DNA of 64,000 bases from Blastocladiella emersonii ATCC 22665 (Eukaryota > Blastocladiomycota > Blastocladiomycetes > Blastocladiales > Blastocladiaceae). The notes beneath the pieces were generated by a model. It saw only the letters and a program-made list of their open reading frames with translations. It was not told where the DNA came from and searched no databases. Where the stretch lies: assembly GCA_025594325.1 (NCBI GenBank), contig JANHCV010000005.1, positions 337,501 through 401,500 of the forward strand. Reading direction: 5' to 3'. Below, in pieces: positions 1 to 10,820 of this stretch; positions within the stretch are counted from its first letter, which is position 1; every line of letters begins with the position of its first letter. The position numbers and the translations under genes were made by a program.

Positions 1-19
1 CACGTGCGCATGTCTCACG

Positions 20-194
20 CGTCTGGTTGTCTCGCACCACCGCACGCGGCGGGCGCGTACCGCAGTGCCTTGAGGGAGACGGCGCTCACAGTACACAGCC
101 CCGCAAAGATCGAGTGGCGAGAACACAATGGCCCAGGACGTCCGACTTTGGATTCCATTCCATGACTGGGGGAGTGGGCCGGCGTGGTCGAATT
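20..194. repeat. Short interspersed repeat, copy 1 (inverted relative to 47086-47262)
   Basis: This segment matches, as reverse complement, the stretch 47086-47262 over most of its length, with one extra stretch of about 23 bp near position 40-60. Both copies contain the same run reading 'cagtgccttgaggg' and end at 'cggcgtggtcgaatt'. At 186-220 the 16-mer 'tggtcgaattttact' is repeated twice in tandem. No gene is recognised. It lies just outside the left edge of the 3.48-kb repeat. Confidence 0.75.
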
Positions 195-288
195 TTACTG
201 TGGTCGAATTTTACTATGTTGTCGCCGCGAGCCTGATACTGGAAACATGCAACAGCAAGCATTTTGACCCTCCCTTGTTTCGCGTCTG

Positions 289-3200
289 CATCGGAAATCG
301 CGGATCACAAATTGTGCGGCCAGCTGCAAATTTGCACTCAATTCTTGGGCCGGGTCGGGCGAGGGTCGAAATCGCAAACAAAGATTTCCGGTCAATGCAA
401 TACCTGAGTGTGATGGGGGAGGTCAGGGGGATTTTTCGCTGGTGGTCGCGGTGGTCAGAGTTGCCCTTGGAGAAAGTTGGACTCTTCACCACAACGGCTC
501 AGTCGATTGCGCTGTTCTTGACGGTGATGAACTGATCGTGGTGGGAGCTACAAAAGAGCTAATTAAGCTTTGGGGTGGTTGGAAGCCGGGTGTCGAGAAA
601 AAAATGGCGATCGGATTCTCAACGCTAACACACCGCCGGGGTTGATTCGAGAAGCTAACCTCGAAAGTCGTTCCTGCGCAACGGAGTGAAGGATGTGACT
701 CGCGGAAATATACATAGCGCTCAGAGGAGCACGGAAACGATAGACACTGTTTGAATTCATGGGGTCGCGAATCGAGTACATCATCCAATCCAGAGGGTAA
801 ACAGGCTTTCTCCTGGCGGCAAACTGGTCAACTACCTCTACCTCGGTAGATAAACTTGGTTTCCTGGCTGGGATTGCAGTTTACAGAGGGCGAAACGTGT
901 GTTCGCCTGAAGGGGTTTGCGGTACGCATGCTGTTGCGGATTGCGCTTGCGGATCGAGCTTTTTAGATGGACGCCTACCGGCGCGGCAAGCCAAGCGGCC
1001 AAGAAGAGTTCGGAGTTCTCCAACATCTGTCTGAACGTGATCGCATGCTGGTTTAACTCGTACTAGTTGACGAGAGCGAGCGAGTGAAGGACCGCTTCCG
1101 CTAGCACGAATGGACAACAATTGCCAGCCTCGAGTAAAGCTGGTGAGCCCTGGTACTTAGCTTGCTCACAAGTCAGCGCTTCTGCGAGAGCGCGCGGGAC
1201 GGTCGCTCAACCAGTGAAGCACGTCCACGGCGCTGAACCGGCACGTTGCAAATCTTTCCAGACTTGAATGAGGTGCATGCGATCCAGTTGGTGCGATTGA
1301 GCGCCTGGAACGCATCAAAGGCCACTTCAGAGAGTTGCGAATGGTGCTATCCCTTTGCTTGAACACAGGGTTGCGGAACGGCCATGCTCAAGCTGCCTCT
1401 GACGCTGGTAGAACATGTAACACCGCGTGATCGAGCTTCACTATCTGCCACGCGACGCTTTTAGAGTTGAAACGCGAAGTGAACGTTTCCAGCTTCATGG
1501 TAGAGTCATGGATCAGTAGGCGACATTCTGTTCGTCACTCAAGGGCGGGTCTCCGACTTGGCGAGCGGCCCTATCAACTAGCTGAAGCTGCCGGCGGTCA
1601 AATCAAACGCGGACATGACTTCTGATGCGCTGGGAGCGACAGGCGCGGCTCGTCAGCGGCTGGCGATGCATGTGTTACGGGTTCGGCGCGGCGCTCGAAT
1701 CGCGCAAGAAGACATAAACTAAGCGCAATTTGAGAGAAGTCCATGGGTTTAAGACATTACATCAAGTGTTATCTGCAGCATACGTAAAATATGCCCGGAA
1801 GGTGGAGGGAGCAACTGAGTGAGCTGTGGCAGGCGTGTGAACTCCACCGTCCGACGCCACCGCAGGGTCACGTTGGCCGCGTCCGTTCACGCTTGGCATG
1901 CGAGCTCGTTCAGGCGCAAGATTCCCTCAAAACGCGATGAATGCCCTTTGCGGCTCGCTTGAGAACCTCGCGTGAGCTGCGGTGCGATCCGGCCGCTGCG
2001 ATGTGCTTGGTACTCGCTCTCACACAGCAGAGTTCGGCCACATCAGCAATATTCGCCTGTCGTCGCGCGGGCAAGAGAGCCGAAGGCATGAGCTCGCTCT
2101 TGGTCTGTCCGTACGACTGTGACACGGTTATCAGACCCGGCTCGCTTCTTGGCCCCTGTTTACGAAGGAAACGGTGGGCGCTCGCTGTGGACACGAATGC
2201 GCGGAATGGAACGGCGAGGTGCGACCCCAGGAACTGTCATGACAAGGGTCTCGTCGCTTCCAAAGCCTAACCAACATCTAAGCTTTCATCGACTCGAGAA
2301 CAAAGGGGGTAACCGCGCGGCCGCGTCACGACCCGGAACGCGCCGTGCCCTGCCAGTTCCTCCCTCCTCCCTCCTCCCTCCTCCCCTCGCAGTCCTGCTT
2401 TCAAGTGCAGCTAGTCGTTTTCTTTTTTTTTTTTTTAACCGCGCGTTTCAAGGCTAGCGAAACTGAGCGAGAGTCGTGGCACGGCGGGTTGCGAGACGGG
2501 CTGCGAGACGCGTCGCGAAAACACGTGTGCGGTCACGCGCACGTGACACAGCTTGGCGTGGACTTTGCCGCGAGCGCGCGTCGGGCGGCCGAGTGACTCT
2601 TTCGCCGCGCCGCGGTCGGTCCACGCTCCCTTGCTCATCACCACTCGCTGCAATGTATCACCCGTCCGCCAACGAAGCACACTACGATCTCGACGCACGG
2701 CAACCACGCGGCGACCGTCAACAGGTACGCGTCGCGTCCCGCTGCCGCGCCCGCCGCCGCGCGCTTGGCTCCCATCGCGCCGACCGTCGTGTTGCGCTCC
2801 CGTGGCGGTGCGCCCGGTGTGGTGCCCTTCACACTCAGCTCTGGCGCGTCGACGACGCGCTGTGAGACCAGCGGTGTCGTCGCTGCCGCGCGTGCGCACC
2901 GTCGTACGCGGGCTCCGCCGCGCTCGTTCCTCGGGCGCAGCACGGCGCAGCGCAAGGGGACCCCACCGGGCTACCAGCCGCGTGCGCGCTCGTCAAAGGT
3001 GCTGACACCTGTGCGGTGCCCATGTAGCCGCCGGCGCGCGTCTGCCACCAGGGACTCGACATTTGCTGACACATGGACCTGGGACCATTAAGTCAGCCTC
3101 GCTCGCGACGGTACGCCGTCTCCGCCACACCACCACCGCGTGTCTCATGCACTCACGCTGCACGCTCGCGCCAGTAGCGCCGACAGGCTCGCTCAAGCGG

Positions 3201-3769
3201 TTCGGCCGCGCCCACCACGTGGGCCAAGTCCCAGTCGCAGGTACGCTTGACTCTTCTCGTGGCTGCGCAAGAGTTGGTGCGCGACTGACATGCTCGCTCA
3301 CATTGCTCCTCGTAGCCCCTCGTGATCCACTGGTCTCTCGCTGCACCATCGAACCGCCACCTCTCGACGGATCAACAACTGATGCGCAGCATCCGCAAGC
3401 TGTAGGTTGCCGATTCCTAAGACGACTCGGTACGCCCTCGTCACACGCCGCTCGAGGCGCAGCGCGACTCACATGAGCTCTCGGACCTTTGTTGCTTGTA
3501 GCAGCGATCTCTGACCACCATCTCGCCCGGCCGGTTTCTGTACTCGGCATCGTGCCGCGAGCTGACCGCGGATCGCGTCAAGCACGAGGCGCGTGCTGTC
3601 CGGTCGGTCACGGGCGGCGAACCGGAGACGGCGTCCGCGGTCCGCTCCGGTACCTGCTTGTCGTGCATCGTCGTCGCGCATGGGCGTTGATTCCGACTCG
3701 CATGCCGCGCGACCCGCGGCGGTGGCGACCTGACCTGTATCTGAGATCTCCCTGTACGCAATACACTCG
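289..3769 (+). repeat. Long repeat, copy A (direct copy of 55098-58578)
   Basis: About 3,481 bp match 55098-58578 almost base for base, at an offset of 54809 that becomes 54808 after a poly-T tract. I saw one substitution (position 715, T here and C in copy B) and a one-base difference in the T run near 2426-2439. Sequence on both sides diverges abruptly. A third, inverted copy occupies the right end of the window. No transposase, reverse transcriptase or terminal repeats were recognised inside. It could be a dispersed mobile element, a subtelomeric repeat or a recent segmental duplication. Near-identity implies recent copying or gene conversion. Confidence 0.93.
2653..3560 (+). other. Possible degenerate multi-exon gene inside the long repeat
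   Basis: An ATG at 2653 follows a pyrimidine-rich leader and opens a short reading frame that reaches a GTACGC donor-like site at 2725. Further along, segments flanked by plausible splice sites (for example donor GTACGC after 3240 and acceptor CTCGTAG near 3317) resemble the exon-intron grammar of the genuine genes in this window. The exons do not join in one frame without assumptions, and I recognise no domain. The same segment recurs in copies B and C. It may be a decayed or fast-evolving repeat-encoded gene, or chance. Confidence 0.2.
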
Positions 3770-4392
3770 CAAATTTGTACCAAAACGCAGTCCCCATCTT
3801 GAGAATATGCCATCAATTTGCGCGCCAACCGGATCGCTCGCCTCACTAATTGGCCATCAAATCCGCCATCAAATCGCAGCAGATTGAGCGGCAATTGGTT
3901 GCAAATTCGCTGTCCAAGCCGACCCGCGGGCCGCCGCTCAATTTGGTGCAAATTTGCTCAGGTTTAAAATTTGCCTCCAAACCGTGTAAATTGGCCGCAA
4001 ATTCGCAAGGCCCGGATTTCCGATGACTGAAGCTCAACTTGACTGAAGCTGAAGCATACTTAACTCGCCCCCATTGACGGCGGACGACCTCGGCTACTTC
4101 CCTCTACTCTGATGATTGTCGATGGATGCCCCTCGCGCCCACGGCGGACATCCGATCCTGTACTCCCTTTCACGGAAAGCGCTGCGAGCAAATGACTTGC
4201 TATCTTGCCTCAACCTTGCCGCAGCTGGAACTTCTGGGTCCCTCGAGTTCGCTGCGAAACTTACCTTTTCGCGATCGGGGCTAAACTAGGGTTTCGAAAG
4301 TACTTTCGTCTAACGAACTCCTTTCGATCGGGCTATTCGAACACTATACGGCAATTACGAGCAGGCAACCATATACCATTACCTTGAGCATT
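3770..4392. other. Intergenic, no gene seen
   Basis: This stretch is more AT-rich than its surroundings and full of short words such as 'gcaaatt' and 'caaattgg' between 3770 and 4010. No reading frame with coding character was found. It separates repeat copy A from the 3' end of the LRR gene. Confidence 0.6.
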
Positions 4393-6212
4393 CTAGTTAA
4401 CAAATTCCATCAACTCGTTGTCAACCTCGTCATCATCGTCTCCGTCACTGTCGTCGTCCAGCTCCAGTCCTTCAAGTAGCGTGGGCGATGCCGCGCTTCG
4501 AAGCGCGTCTCTTCCGTCCGCGGTCACTAATTCGCACTCCACGAGCTCGAGCTCCATGAGGTTGGGAGGAAGCCACTCTGCAAGCACTCTGACACCTTCG
4601 TCCGTAAAGTCATTATTCGAGAGGACGAGTGACTCAAGCGATACGGGGAGCGCGTGGACGAGATCGATCAGCGAGTCGTCAACCAGGCCGATTTGATCCA
4701 AGGACAGTTTGATGAGTTGCGGCGGAAGATGCTCGGTGAGGACTGCGACTCCGTCTAGGAGATTGTGCAGGTCAACTGGCCGAATAATGCCCAAGTCAAG
4801 CTCTTGAAGCGAGCGCGGCAGGCGTTCAGCAAGGTATTTGAGTTTTCCGCAGCTCATGCCTGTGCCGCGAAGCGCAAGGACCTCGAGCGATGGCAGAAAC
4901 GAGTCCGCCAGGTTCATGAGCGTTTCGTAACTAAGTTCGTTGTAGGACATATTAATGGTCGCGAGCTGGCAATTTGCCATGGAGCGAACGAGGACGGATA
5001 GGTCGTCTTCGCTGAGCCCGCAGTTATCAAGATCAAGGTACTCGAGACCTGGCGGCAGAGCGCGGGCCAGGGCTCGAGCCTCCACGTTGCCAAGTCGGCA
5101 GCGGGTCATTTTGAGGCACACAAGCGTCGTCGGAAGTTCCCATTGTTGAGCACGGGTAGAGTCAGGCTTGGATCTGAAATTGTCGGTCAAGTCGAGCGAA
5201 TGAAGCCGTGGAGGAAGCTAAATGCTGGCATCGCTGAACCCGCGGGCGCTGATGTCAGCTTGCGGAAGCAGGAGTGACTGGACCGTTTTTGGAAGTACAA
5301 TGAGGACGCTAACCAGTCCTGCGTCACCGAGGCTGCACATGCAAAGGGCCAGAGTATGTAGCGTAGGCGGAAAGCGAGAAAAGATCCCGGCGTAAACGCG
5401 CGGCAGCATGGGGTAACCCGAAATGAAAAGTTCCTCTAGCCGTGACGGCCAAACCAGGCCATCAAAGGCATCGAGTTTAGTGTGTGGCGGGAACCACAAC
5501 GGCTCAAGCTTGAGGCTGACAAGCGTGTTTGGAATGCGCAGGGCAACGAAGCGCGGAATATCAAGCGTGCAAGCGCAATCGATACGAAGTGACTCGAGGC
5601 GCTGGTTCGGGCCCAACAATGCACCGTTGAGAAGCTGGATCCCGTCCATGGTGATAATTTGGTACTGGAGATCCAGCTCGGTGATCTGGCCGCTCGAGAT
5701 TCCATCAAGGCTCGCAAGAATTTGCTCGTCAGGTACGCCTGGTGTCGATCGGGGGCTCTACACATGATCCACCGTGTTAAGCGTGATCCGGCGATGCCCG
5801 TGAATGATTGCCGCCGTACCCCGAGCGCGATGTAAGCGTGGTCGCTGAAAGCAAAATTACCCTCTGGGATTACGACACCCGAATCGCGAATACACTCAAA
5901 AACGGCAAGGTCGTTGCCTTGTGAGATCTCCTTGAAGCAATCATACGTCAAAGCCAGAGGCAAGCTCAGTCGTTGCCGTTTGTGGAGCGCCGACATGTGG
6001 CCGCGAAGAAGCGCGGCATCAACGGACAGTTCCGGAGAGCACTGGAAAATGGCGCGCACTACGCGGGGAGCATCATGCTCGCGTAGGACGAAGGCATACT
6101 GCGCGAGTCCGTCAAGGTCGTATGGGTCGTCGTGCGCCCACACGGCGCGGACGAGGATCTCCTCGAGGATCGTGTGGATAGATAGCACTGGTCGTGTTTC
6201 CATAAGTTGCAT
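4393..6212 (-). CDS. Leucine-rich-repeat protein (RNI/F-box-LRR-like)
   Basis: The start chosen is the ATG at 6212 (a second in-frame ATG lies at 6203). Exon 1 runs 6212-5820. A 62-nt intron (5758-5819, GTACGG...GTGTAG) joins it in phase 0 to the next exon. From about 5650 downward the protein is a string of leucine-rich repeats of 26-27 residues with the recurring core 'LPPxLxxLxL' (LPPGLEYLDL, LPPQLIKLSL, LPPNLMELEL). The C-terminus is a D/E-rich tail ending at TAG 4393-4395. The first ~130 residues show no domain that I can name. Such proteins usually act as binding scaffolds, often in ubiquitin ligases, but no clear F-box is visible. Oddity: an in-frame TAG at 5218-5220 splits the LRR array. 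It also sits at the end of a potential 81-nt intron (5218-5298, GTACTT...TTTAG), so the gene is either spliced there or interrupted. Confidence 0.75.
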
Positions 6213-6518
6213 GTCTAGGGATGTGGGTTTGGCCGTGTGCGAGGGGAGTGAAGGCGATCCGATCCGTCTGACCCGAGGCGGAACTTGCAAAAATCAGCCG
6301 CACAGTCACGCCCACATCACCTGATTTCGCGACGCGTCTCTTCCGCGAGCCGGGTCGAGCGCTCGCGACCAAACGCGTGATATCACGGCGCGTTCGCGCC
6401 GGAAATCCCAGTCTTCGGCCCTAACGTCGTGCGGACGTCGGCGAAAGCGAACCCATACGATGGACACGACCAGGGTCTCCCGCGTGCTTGAACAAGTTCG
6501 CGTCGCTACTTCAGTGCG

Positions 6519-6809
6519 ATGATGGCGTCAAGTTCTCGTTTCTCGCTGATGGCCCTACTTATCGTGGGCCTCGTCATCGCCCGCCCACTACTGCGGACCA
6601 ACCCGGTCGCCTTCATCCGAATAGTTGCTGCTGTGTTCTTTCTCGCTCCAGTGGTAGGTCTGGGTAACTGGACAATCTTTGCCATGATGAAGCAGGCGGA
6701 GCTGACGCCGTTGGGCTTTTGCTTTTACCACGGACGGTCACTGGTCACATTGAGCGTTGCATCAACCAACGACGTGGTTCAATCGCGTGCGAGACAGTCA
6801 GGTTCCTAA
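6519..6809 (+). CDS. Small putative membrane protein
   Basis: A 96-residue frame starts with ATGATG at 6519. It encodes two hydrophobic stretches (about residues 8-24 and 30-58), consistent with two membrane segments, followed by a less convincing tail that may run into an intron near 6736. It is divergent from the LRR gene (start 6212), so the 6213-6518 gap could be a shared promoter. No family is recognised, and the frame could be fortuitous. Confidence 0.35.
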   Translation: MMASSSRFSLMALLIVGLVIARPLLRTNPVAFIRIVAAVFFLAPVVGLGNWTIFAMMKQAELTPLGFCFYHGRSLVTLSVASTNDVVQSRARQSGS

Positions 6810-6839
6810 GAGTCAAGTGTATTCCCTCCTCTCACCACC

Positions 6840-9800
6840 TCACGTCGATGCGGACACGGGTGCCGCGCTGCTCGGCGACCCGTTCCCGCCGTTCCACCGT
6901 CCAGCAGCCGACGGCTTAGGCGGGAGCCCCGACCCAGACCCAGGCGTTGGCGCGAGTGCGCCGGGTGCCGCCGTCGCCTCGATCGGCGTGGTGGGCGCCT
7001 CGACGCTCGGGTCGGGCGTCCCCGTGAGCACGCCCCACAGGGCGAGGACGCGGGGCTGGCGCTGGAGGTTCTTGGCCTCGATGAAGGCGAGCAGCTGCTC
7101 GCGGAGGGGCGCGATGCGGTCGAGCACGTCGTTGAGGGCGTCGGGGCTGAGCGTCAGGGCGATGGCCATGGAGCTCGGCAGGGTGGCCTGGAACGCGCGG
7201 ACCCAGCCGGCCCACAGCGGGTGACCCCACACGCCGCGCAGGGCAACGCGGTGGATGACGTGCTTGGCGGGCGTCAGCAGCGCGGCCTTGTGCGCGGCGT
7301 ACGCGTCGAGAACGGTGCGGAACAGCAGCTTGGGCCACGTCGGTTGGTCTGCCATGGCGATCAGCGCCTCGCCGACGATCGCGGGCGTCAGGAGCGTCGC
7401 GTGCTCGAGGCAGACGTGGATCGCTACAAATTCGCTCGCGGGGTCAGTTTCTCAATATCAGCAAGCGTGAGTCGGTGAAACCGCGTACCCTCGATCGTCT
7501 TGCGCACGGTGTCGCCGGCAAACTCGTCGCGGTGCAGCGCGACAAAGAACTCGCGCGGCCGGACCATGGGCTTCTCGCCGCCACTGATGCGGTGGACCGC
7601 CTCCTTGAACACCTTCTTGTTCTGCTCGGACCCGTCGAGCAGGTCAATGAGCTCGCCGAGGTGCGCGATGACGTACGTCTACACGCGAGTGAACCGCGTG
7701 TTAGTCTCGCGAACCCGTACAGCAACGTCCACGAGTCGTACCCGATCCAGCTGCCCAAGCACGGGAAGCAGGAACCGCCCATCGAGCTTACGCACGTCGT
7801 GCAGCTCGCGGACCGCATTCACCAGCACGGGCGGCGGGTAGATGCACTGCGTAAGGACCACGAGGATCCGCAGCGTGAGCGTCTCGGCGCCGGGCGGGAA
7901 CGACGTGAGGACCTCGAGCAGGCCGGGCGGCAGCGTGCCGGGGACCTTCTGGTGCTGCTGCGTGGCCATGGCGCGGACGAGCGGCGCGATGTGCGCGCGG
8001 ACAATGACCTGGACCGCGGGCGACGCCGCGAGCTCGGAGTACGTGTTCAGGACCTCGCCGAGGAGCGCTGGGTCGCGCGCGCACAGGGCAAACAGCTGCT
8101 CGCACTGCGCGAGGACCACCGACTCGAGCTCGACCTGCGCGGCCGACGGCGGCGGGCCCGCTGCGACAGCACCCTCCTCGGGCTCGTCCTCGTCGACGGG
8201 CGCCGCGGCCGCGGCCGCTGCTGCCGCGGCGGCGGCGACACCGGGGGCCGACATGGGCGGTACGGCAGCCGGGGTCGGGAGCGCCATGCTCGCGAGCTTG
8301 CGCATCGACTCGACGGCATGCGCGCGGACGCGGTGGCCGAGCGTCTTGTGTGCCGGGTAATACCGCTTGAGCGCGATGATGGCGGGCGCGCGGTTCGCCT
8401 TGGTGCGGTGCGTAGTGACGGCCTGCAGCGCGACAAACGCCTGTTCGCGGCGCGCGGGCACAAAGTCGACGAGCTCCTTGAGCGTGCGGACCGCGGCGAG
8501 GAACGCAGGACCGGGTGTTTCCGCGACGCACACGGCGCGCAGCCGCGAGACAACGGGGTCGGGCTCGTCCTGGTCCATGTCGGCGCAGGCGGCATCGTCT
8601 TTCACGGGCTCGCACAGGAGCGACGCAGGGAACGGCGGCATGTCGGCGACGAACCGAACGAGCGTCAGGTCCTTACCGTCGCCAAGCGCGGACGTCCCGT
8701 TGAGCACGCGGTCGAGGATCGAGATGTACCACTTGGCCGCAGCCGCACGGTCACGACGCCAATCGCGCAGGATCCACGCGAGCAGCGGCTCGGCGCGGCG
8801 CACAAAGTCGGCGCACGCCCAGTCGGAGAGGCGGTTGCGGAGCTGGCGGCTGCGCTCGCCGTCCGTGTGGTCGAGGAGGTGCATGAGGCCGGCCATGACG
8901 CGGGTCCACAGGCCGCGGCCGCGGTTGGTGCGCAGGGGCTTACGGCCGGGACCCTGTACCACGTCGCCGTCGTCGGCGAGCCGCGCGTCGGCCTCGAGCA
9001 CGCGCAGGAGGAGGTCCCAGTAGTCGGCCTCGGGCGCGTTGGCGGATGTTGACCGCGCGCCCGATGCGGACAGGACGCCGCGCGCCTGGTTCAGCGCGGC
9101 ATCGGCGTCGCCGTCCACGACCATCTCGTCGTCCTCGTCGGCTCCCGTGACGCCATTCGGCAGTGCGGTAGCCGTAGCGGCGGCAACGGGTGGCGGCGTG
9201 TCAGGCTCGGTGAGGACCTGCTCGCGGTACCGGGCAATCGCAAAGTCGATCTGGTCCTGCGGGATGCTGTGGAGCGACTGGACGATCATCTCGACGACGA
9301 TCGGGTGCGGGAGCGCCATGAGGTCAATGGTCTGGCGGATCGCGTTGGCGATGGCGAGCCGCTCCTCGAGCGCGGCCTGGGCGACTGCCGGATCCGTAGC
9401 CGTCGGCGGAGCCACCACGGCGGGAGCCGACGCGGGAGCCGCGGGCGTAGTAGTTGCCGATGCAGCAGAAGCGACATGGGCGAGCTCGTGCCACTTGGCG
9501 CCGAGGACCTCGGACGCAGCGGCGACGCGCGCGGCGGTCTCGTGGTCGAGGTTGGCGGCCGAGATCTTGGTCAGACCGAGCAGCGCCGTCTTGAGGGTGC
9601 GCAGGATCGAGGCGCGGTCGAGGGTGTCGGCACGGCTCTGCGCGGACGGCAGGACGGCGAGCAGGCCGTTGGCGATGGAGGAGGTGAACTGCGGGCGCTC
9701 GCGGGCGAGCTGGACGAGGAGGTTGATGGTCGCGGTTGCGCTCGGGGCCGAACTGTTCCGGGTGCGCGAAGTTAGCGAGTGGAGCCGCGGCAGAACCAAT

Positions 9801-10556
9801 TGAGAGAACGTACGTGGCGGGCGCAGCAGCGAACTGGAGGAGGAACTGCGTGATGGCGGTACCGGCCACAAGCAGCTCCTGCGCGCGGAGGACCGGGTGG
9901 GCGGGCGGCACGCGGGCGAGCGAGACGGGGACCGAGGTCGGGGTGTCGGGCGGGGCGAGCGAGAGCAGCATGGCGAGGACCTGATGCAGCTTGAGGATGG
10001 CGAACTTGACGCCCTCGTTAACGGTGGGCTGGTCGAGCAGCGGGGCGAGCATCTCGCGGATCTGCAGCATCGACTGCCATGTCTGCGCGAACGAGGGGTC
10101 CGCGATTCTATATGTCGTGGTTGAAGGGTCAGCGGCGGGAGCGACCCGAGCGGCAGCGGGGTGAGGAACGCACGTCTTGTCGAAGAACAGGACCGACGCC
10201 TGTGCGACCGCGAGAACAGCGGCCTTGACGACGGCCGGCGCCGCATCGCTGAGCTGCGACGCGAGTCCCTGGACAGCCTGGCACGCGACCGCCGTGCGGG
10301 CGGCGGCGTCGAGGGCGCGGTGGGCGAGCGTGTTGTCGACGAGGGCAATGTACCACGCGCGGATGGTGGGGGCGGGGTCCTGGAGCAGCGGCTGCAGCTG
10401 GGCAACGACGGCGGGCAGCAGCTGCGGGTGAGCGGCAACGAGCGCGGCGCTTACGTCGGCGAGGCGCGCGGCCTTGGCGGTCGCGTCCGGGTCGACGAGC
10501 GCGGCCTGCAGCGAGGCGATCAGTTGCGCGGCATCGGGCGGCGCGGGCGTCGTCAT
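6840..10556 (-). CDS. SYMPK: Symplekin (mRNA 3'-end processing scaffold)
   Basis: Five exons: 10556-10174, 10107-9814, 9752-7742, 7678-7489 and 7423-6840. The four introns are 61-66 nt, each with a GTACG or GTGCG donor, a CTAAC/CTGAC-type branch point and a YAG acceptor. Exons sum to 3,462 nt, giving 1,153 residues. The N-terminal half is helical and HEAT-like. The C-terminal third has the symplekin C-terminal region, recognised by the pattern around 'QPTWPKLLFRTVLDAY' and 'GWVRAFQATLPSSM'. Symplekin (Pta1 in yeast) scaffolds the cleavage and polyadenylation machinery in the nucleus and contacts Ssu72 and CPSF/CstF components. Low-complexity Ala/Pro stretches interrupt the middle. The next gene upstream, TPA1-like, is in the same orientation, 264 bp away. 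The family call rests on remembered patterns, not a search, and is fairly secure. Confidence 0.85.
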
Positions 10557-10820
10557 GGTTTCATTTGCGGGCGGTGCCGTGAGGAGCGCGGGCCGGGTCG
10601 AAGGGGAGCGGCGCTTGAGGCAGGGGGCTGCTTGAGGTCGCTGCTGCTTCTGAGGAGTGTCACCTGATCGCTGCTGGACTTCGCGTTGGCTTCGCGATGG
10701 TCGCGCTGCCCTCGTCCGCGGCCGTCCTCGGCCCTGCTCTAGTGCTCACAAATCCTGCCACAACCAAACAGAGAAACAACTGCTAATACATAAGACTATC
10801 ACGCGGTCCAAAACTGTTCC

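Noticed and set aside
7475-9052. 525-codon plus-strand frame opposite symplekin
   Set aside because: Amino-acid content is Arg/Gly/Asp/Glu-heavy with no domain, and it mirrors the codons of symplekin. High GC makes long antisense frames common here.
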